In this document: piece after piece, positions 59,936 to 64,000 of the stretch
How the letters are laid out: each line of letters opens with the position of its first letter
Position numbering within the stretch: the first letter of the stretch is position 1
Assembly (NCBI RefSeq): GCF_037577855.1
Contig: NZ_JBAKFX010000001.1
Coordinates: 107,148 to 171,147, forward strand
DNA length: 64,000 nucleotides
Reading direction: 5' to 3'
Origin: Dethiothermospora halolimnae
GTDB taxonomy: Bacteria > Bacillota > Clostridia > Tissierellales > VENL01
Made by a program: the position numbers and the translations under genes
The notes under the pieces: generated by a model
The model's database searches: none
The model's input: the letters and a program-made list of their open reading frames with translations, nothing else
Told to the model about the DNA's origin: nothing

Positions 59936-60271
59936 CTATTCTCTTTCTTTTACTACTACACCTATATGACTATTTCTTTTTCTTATTACATACCCTCTAC
60001 CTTGGGCTCTTGGTCTCATTCTTTTCATAGTCGGACCTTCATTTGCATATATTTCTGATATATATAAATTTTCTCTATCTAAGTCAAAATTATTCTCCGC
60101 ATTTGCAACAGCTGATTTAACAACCTTTTCTATTATCTTAGCTCCTTTTTTCGGAGTGTACTTTAAGATTGCAATAGCCTCATCTACATCTTTGCCTCTT
60201 ACTAAGTCGGCAACTATTTGAGCTTTTCTTGGTGCAATACGAACATATTTAGCTATAGCTTTAGCTTCCAC
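59936..60271 (-). CDS. rplV: 50S ribosomal protein L22
   Basis: This 111-residue L22 has RIAPRKAQIVADLVRGKDVD and the exit-tunnel hairpin GPTMKRMRPRAQGRGYVIRK, site of macrolide contacts. Confidence 0.98.
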   Translation of the reverse strand: MEAKAIAKYVRIAPRKAQIVADLVRGKDVDEAIAILKYTPKKGAKIIEKVVKSAVANAENNFDLDRENLYISEIYANEGPTMKRMRPRAQGRGYVIRKRNSHIGVVVKERE

Positions 60272-60292
60272 TGGAAGTTCCCTCCTTTACTA

Positions 60293-60577
60293 CTATTTTA
60301 GTGTAGTTGATCTTTCCGTATGGTCTCCGTGTCCTCTGAACGTTCTTGTTGGAGCGAATTCTCCTAACTTATGACCAACCATATCTTCAGTAATATAAAC
60401 TGGCACATGCTTTCTACCATCATAAACCGCTATAGTGTGTCCTATCATTTGTGGAAATATTGTGGAACGACGTGACCACGTCTTTATAACTTTCTTTTCA
60501 TTTTTTTCATTTAATGTTTCTACCTTTTTAAATAAGTGCTCATCACAAAATGGCCCTTTTTTAACTGATCTACCCAT
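60293..60577 (-). CDS. rpsS: 30S ribosomal protein S19
   Basis: This 94-residue S19 starts MGRSVKKGPFCDEHLFKKV and has WSRRSTIFPQMIGHTIAVYD. It lies between rplB and rplV. Confidence 0.98.
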   Translation of the reverse strand: MGRSVKKGPFCDEHLFKKVETLNEKNEKKVIKTWSRRSTIFPQMIGHTIAVYDGRKHVPVYITEDMVGHKLGEFAPTRTFRGHGDHTERSTTLK

Positions 60578-60627
60578 TAAATTGCCTCCTCTCAGTAGAA
60601 TTTCAAACGACCTTATATATATTTAAA

Positions 60628-61464
60628 CTACTTTCTTTTCTTTCTTCTTCTTACAATCATCTTATCTGATTTTTTATTTTTCTTACGAGTCTTATATCCC
60701 ATAGTTGGTTTACCCCATGGTGTAACCGGACTTGGCATTCCTATTGGAGTTCTACCTTCACCACCACCGTGTGGATGGTCATTAGGATTCATAACACTAC
60801 CTCTTACTGTAGGTTTAACACCCATATGTCTCTTTCTTCCAGCCTTACCTATTGTTAAGTTTTCATGGTCTAGGTTTCCAACTTGACCTATTGTAGCTCT
60901 ACAGTTTATACTCACAAGTCTTGATTCACCAGATGGTAGATTAATTTGTGCATATTTACCTTCTCTAGCCGCAAGTTTAGCTGAGTTTCCTGCAGATCTA
61001 ACTAATTGACCACCTTTGCCAGGCTTAAGTTCAATATTATGAATAGTTGTACCTACTGGTATATTAGCAAGGGGTAAAGCATTACCAATCTTTATATCCG
61101 CCTCTGGACCTGACATTATCATGGCTCCAACTTTTAAGTTTCTAGGAGCTATAATATATCTTTTTTCACCGTCCGCATAATGTATTAATGCTATGTTAGC
61201 TGATCTATTTGGATCATACTCTATAGCAGCAACTTTTCCTGGTACTCCATCTTTATTTCTTTTAAAATCTATTATTCTGTATTTTCTTTTAGCTCCACCA
61301 CCTTTGTGGCGTACAGTTATTTTACCGTGAGCATTTCTTCCACCTTTTCTAGTTAGGCTTACTAATAATGACTTTTCAGGTTCTTTTTTAGTTATTTCTT
61401 CAAAAGTTGAAACAGTCATAGTACGTAAACCAGGTGAAGTGGGTTTAAACTTTTTGATTCCCAT
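60628..61464 (-). CDS. rplB: 50S ribosomal protein L2
   Basis: This 278-residue L2 starts MGIKKFKPTSPGLRTMTVST. The peptidyl-transferase-proximal region GSVMNPNDHPHGGGEGRTPI includes the conserved histidine. Confidence 0.98.
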   Translation of the reverse strand: MGIKKFKPTSPGLRTMTVSTFEEITKKEPEKSLLVSLTRKGGRNAHGKITVRHKGGGAKRKYRIIDFKRNKDGVPGKVAAIEYDPNRSANIALIHYADGEKRYIIAPRNLKVGAMIMSGPEADIKIGNALPLANIPVGTTIHNIELKPGKGGQLVRSAGNSAKLAAREGKYAQINLPSGESRLVSINCRATIGQVGNLDHENLTIGKAGRKRHMGVKPTVRGSVMNPNDHPHGGGEGRTPIGMPSPVTPWGKPTMGYKTRKKNKKSDKMIVRRRKKRK

Positions 61465-61495
61465 TCTAAGTTCCCTCCTTTTAGCTTATATTTTA

Positions 61496-61786
61496 TTACA
61501 TTCCTTCAAAGAACTCTATTTGTTTACTATCCTCAGATAGTTTAACGATTGCCTTTTTCCAATTAGCTCTTCTTCCTTGATGAACTCCCATTCTCTTAAG
61601 TTTACCTTTCATGTTCATCGTATTAACCTTAGTTACTGATACATCAAATATTGTTTCTATAGCCTTTTTTATTTCAGTTTTATTCGCTCTTTTATCTACA
61701 ACAAAAGTGTATTTGCCTTCTGCCATATCATTCATACTTTGCTCAGTTATAACAGGCTTTCTTATTATATCGTGTGGATTACGCAT
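61496..61786 (-). CDS. rplW: 50S ribosomal protein L23
   Basis: This 96-residue L23 has IIRKPVITEQSMNDMAEGKY and KVNTMNMKGKLKRMG. It abuts rplD by one base, as in other Firmicutes. Confidence 0.98.
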   Translation of the reverse strand: MRNPHDIIRKPVITEQSMNDMAEGKYTFVVDKRANKTEIKKAIETIFDVSVTKVNTMNMKGKLKRMGVHQGRRANWKKAIVKLSEDSKQIEFFEGM

Positions 61787-62409
61787 TATGCATACACCTC
61801 CTCCACTTTTTTAACCGCATCTTTAGTTATAATCAAAGAATCATAGTTTAGTAAATCATAAACATTTAGTGTATTCACTAATGCTGTTTTCACTTTTCCT
61901 AAGTTTCTTGCTGATAATATAAGATTTTCATCTTTTTCACTCATAACTATAAGTGCTTTCTTCTCTGCGTTAATATTTTTCAATATATTTACTACATCTT
62001 TAGTTTTAGGTTGATTAAGCTTTAATTCATCTAGAACTATTATATTCTTATCTTCAACCTTAGAACTTAATGCTGACTTCATACCTAATCTTCTTACCTT
62101 TTTAGGCAATCTATAACTATAGTCTCTTGGCTTTGGTGCAAATACAACTCCACCACCTGCCCATTGAGGTGCTCTTATACTTCCTTGACGAGCATTACCT
62201 GTACCTTTTTGTCTCCAAGGTTTTCTTCCTCCACCTCTTACTTCTGTTCTCGTTTTAGCTGATTGAGTTCCCTGTCTCTTGTTAGCAAGTTGGTTCTTTA
62301 CAACTTCATATAAAACGTGTTTATTCACTTCTACTCCAAACACACTTTCATTTAACTCCACATCTCCAATTTGCTGTCCAGATACATTATATAAAGCTAC
62401 CTTTGGCAT
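61786..62409 (-). CDS. rplD: 50S ribosomal protein L4
   Basis: This 207-residue L4 has the tunnel loop GGGRKPWRQKGTGNARQGSI and APQWAGGGVVFAPKPRDYSY. In some bacteria L4 autoregulates the S10 operon. Confidence 0.98.
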   Translation of the reverse strand: MPKVALYNVSGQQIGDVELNESVFGVEVNKHVLYEVVKNQLANKRQGTQSAKTRTEVRGGGRKPWRQKGTGNARQGSIRAPQWAGGGVVFAPKPRDYSYRLPKKVRRLGMKSALSSKVEDKNIIVLDELKLNQPKTKDVVNILKNINAEKKALIVMSEKDENLILSARNLGKVKTALVNTLNVYDLLNYDSLIITKDAVKKVEEVYA

Positions 62410-62434
62410 ATCATATCCTCCTTTCTAAAAAAGC

Positions 62435-63067
62435 TTACTTGGCGCTCTTTATGCTTTCTTTTATTGTTACAACTCCACCTTTAGGTCCTGGAATAGCACC
62501 TTTTATTAAAAGTATATTCTTTTCAGTATCTACTTTAGCAACTTCTAGGTTTTGAACCGTAACTTTTTCATGTCCCATATGTCCTGGTAATTTCTTGTTT
62601 TTAAATACCTTAGCTGGGTCTGATGCTGCTCCCATTGAACCTGATGATCTGTGGTATTTAGAACCATGACCCATAGGTCCTCTACTAAAGTTATGTCTCT
62701 TAATTGAACCCTGGAATCCCTTACCTTTTGATATTCCAGTCACATCAATTTTACTTCCTGCTTCAAAGGTGTCAACCTTTATTTCCTGTCCTACCTCGTA
62801 ATCATCTATGTTTTCCACTCTAAATTCAACTAAGTGTCTTTTATAATCAACGCCAGCCTTGTCAAAATGACCTTTCATAGGCTTATTGGCTTTCTTCTCT
62901 TTCATATTCTTATATCCTACTTGGATCGCATTGTATCCATCTTTATCTTCAGTTTTCTTTTGTATAACTTGAACTGAATCTGCCTCTACCACAGTTACTG
63001 GTATAACAGCACCATCTTCTGTGAATATTTGAGTCATACCTACTTTTTTTCCTAAAATTCCTTTCAT
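62435..63067 (-). CDS. rplC: 50S ribosomal protein L3
   Basis: This 210-residue L3 starts MKGILGKKVGMTQIFTEDG. The ATG at 63067 has AGGAGGTG seven bases upstream; an ATG 15 codons earlier has none. RGPMGHGSKYHRSSGSMGAA is the long loop near the peptidyl-transferase centre. Confidence 0.98.
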   Translation of the reverse strand: MKGILGKKVGMTQIFTEDGAVIPVTVVEADSVQVIQKKTEDKDGYNAIQVGYKNMKEKKANKPMKGHFDKAGVDYKRHLVEFRVENIDDYEVGQEIKVDTFEAGSKIDVTGISKGKGFQGSIKRHNFSRGPMGHGSKYHRSSGSMGAASDPAKVFKNKKLPGHMGHEKVTVQNLEVAKVDTEKNILLIKGAIPGPKGGVVTIKESIKSAK

Positions 63068-63168
63068 TTTTACACCTCCTGATATCTTACAGCGGATTAT
63101 ACCTTTGTACAATCATACTAAGCAGAGTGTAAAATCCTATATCTATATGAATCTTCCACTCATTTAAC

Positions 63169-63483
63169 TTACGCCTTTATTTCAATACTTACTCCAGCTG
63201 GTAAGTTAAGCTTTGTTAAAGCCTCTACTGTTTTGTTTGTTGGCTTTAAAATGTCGATTAATCTCTTATGAGTTCTTTGCTCAAATTGTTCTCTAGAGTC
63301 TTTGTACTTATGAACAGCTCTCAAAATTGTAACAACTTGTTTTTCAGTTGGAAGTGGTATAGGTCCTGAAACCTCTGCTCCTGTTCTTTTAGCTGTTTCT
63401 ACAATCTTTTGTGCTGATACATCAAGAACCTCATGATCGTAAGCTTTTAATCTTATTCTAATCTTATTGCTAGCCTTTGCCAT
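63169..63483 (-). CDS. rpsJ: 30S ribosomal protein S10
   Basis: This 104-residue S10 has NKIRIRLKAYDHEVLDVSAQ and SREQFEQRTHKRLIDILKPT; S10 also serves in transcription antitermination as NusE. It is the first gene of the ribosomal super-operon. AAAAGGAGGG precedes the ATG. Confidence 0.98.
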   Translation of the reverse strand: MAKASNKIRIRLKAYDHEVLDVSAQKIVETAKRTGAEVSGPIPLPTEKQVVTILRAVHKYKDSREQFEQRTHKRLIDILKPTNKTVEALTKLNLPAGVSIEIKA

Positions 63484-63679
63484 TTACATTTCCCTCCTTT
63501 TATCGCATGCTTTTTGGTACATACGACATGGAATCGCCCATACACTTAACCGGGTGTGTTGTTTTCAACCAATTAAAATAGGACAATACCAGCCGCCCGA
63601 TCTCCGGACATTCTCCGCAAAAATTCCCTTAGATTTAAGCAACCTTTTGCTTCATCACATGCAAATCACATACCACTAT
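63484..63679 (-). promoter_or_regulatory. 5' leader of the S10 operon, structured
   Basis: About 190 nt separate the predicted promoter from rpsJ. Pairing is visible: AAGCAA/TTGCTT upstream, and GTCGTATGT with GCATGCGAT around ACCAAAAA directly before the ribosome site. The middle, GCGGAGAATGTCCGGAGATC then GGGCGGCTGG, is much more GC-rich than its surroundings. An autoregulatory leader is suspected. Confidence 0.4.
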
Positions 63680-63708
63680 ATTCTATATTAAATCTACTTA
63701 AAATTCAA
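63680..63708 (-). promoter_or_regulatory. Candidate promoter of the S10 operon
   Basis: TTGAAT (63703-63708) and TAGAAT (63680-63685) are exactly 17 bases apart on the minus strand. The 75 bases upstream are AT-rich and could act as an UP element. Confidence 0.5.
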
Positions 63709-63788
63709 GGGGTTAAAGCAATTTTTTTTATATTTTTCTTTAATATTTTGTCATATTTAAAACACATAACTAAATAGCTTTACATTTT

Positions 63789-63827
63789 AAATGCTAAAAG
63801 AAGGGCTATCCCCTTCTTTTAGCATTT
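63789..63827 (-). terminator. Terminator of tuf
   Basis: Arms AAATGCTAAAAGAAGGG and CCCTTCTTTTAGCATTT form a 17-bp stem around five bases, about 20 bases after the tuf stop codon. The T tract after it on the minus strand is short. Confidence 0.7.
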
Positions 63828-63845
63828 TATTTAGTTGAGTTTTAA

Positions 63846-64000
63846 TTACTCTATTATTTCAGTAACAACTCCAGCTCCTACTGTTCTACCACCTTCACGA
63901 ATAGCAAATCTTAATCCATCTTCCATTGCTATTTGTGTGATTAATTCAACATTAAATGTTGCATTGTCTCCAGGCATTATCATTTCTGTTCCTTCTTCTA
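63846..64000 (-). CDS. tuf: Elongation factor Tu, C-terminal part (cut by the window edge)
   Basis: The last 50 codons are present, including EMIMPGDNATFNVELITQIA, then LRFAIREGGRTVGAGVVTEI and a TAA stop. This is domain 3 of EF-Tu, the GTPase that brings aminoacyl-tRNA to the ribosome. The rest lies beyond 64000. Tuf upstream of the S10 operon is the usual Firmicutes order. Confidence 0.97.
   Translation of the reverse strand, partial: EEGTEMIMPGDNATFNVELITQIAMEDGLRFAIREGGRTVGAGVVTEIIE

Overview
The window looks like chromosomal DNA of a strictly anaerobic, low-GC, spore-forming Gram-positive bacterium of the class Clostridia. An order close to Tissierellales is only a guess. The support is: very AT-rich sequence, strong AGGAGG ribosome sites and frequent TTG starts; the Firmicutes-type S10-spc-alpha ribosomal gene order; a CwlD-type sporulation amidase; a split glycine decarboxylase (GcvPA/GcvPB); a double-cubane-cluster reductase with its activase; and a selenium/sulfur handling module (YedE, TusA-like, DUF3343). 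No rRNA, tRNA, phage, transposase or CRISPR was found.

Layout. 1-19 kb is a mixed sensory and transport region. It holds a Crp/Fnr-type regulator, a type-2 histidyl-tRNA synthetase behind an unassigned structured leader, a WYL regulator, two GGDEF diguanylate cyclases, YitT, an EamA exporter, two chemoreceptors, MsrA, a DUF2804 protein, a zinc/manganese-type ABC transporter, and a LytS/LytT pair next to CstA. 19-23 kb is the selenium/sulfur module joined to the double-cubane-cluster protein and its ATP-driven activase. 23-29 kb holds an oligopeptide-binding lipoprotein, a YtrA-type GntR/ABC operon, an AI-2E family protein and a PRC-barrel protein. 29-34 kb is the riboflavin operon ribD-ribE-ribBA-ribH under an FMN riboswitch. 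34-36 kb holds glutathione peroxidase, a nitroreductase, a MarR regulator and an FmdE protein. 36-42 kb is the complete glycine cleavage operon gcvT-gcvH-gcvPA-gcvPB-lpdA under a tandem glycine riboswitch. 42-64 kb runs cwlD, rpsI/rplM, truA, the ECF transporter core, and the whole ribosomal super-cluster from rplQ back to rpsJ, ending inside tuf.

How it works together. Redox repair (MsrA, Gpx, nitroreductase), flavin supply, low-potential iron-sulfur chemistry and glycine oxidation are combined with environmental sensing (chemoreceptors, c-di-GMP synthesis, LytST). Most of the window is transcribed from the minus strand.

Noteworthy non-coding signals. (1) A three-way-junction leader before hisS whose 3' strand imitates one arm of its terminator, as in a transcriptional riboswitch. 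(2) A cluster of about six DnaA boxes between cwlD and the glycine operon, three of them abutting head to tail. (3) A dispersed 25-bp palindrome at seven intergenic loci, all in one orientation and with a compensatory base-pair change; one locus is expanded to about five tandem units. (4) A CodY-like box lying inside the promoter of the glycine operon. (5) A 17-bp-arm inverted repeat covering the glutathione peroxidase promoter. Start sites were re-chosen by ribosome-site spacing where the longest frame looked wrong.
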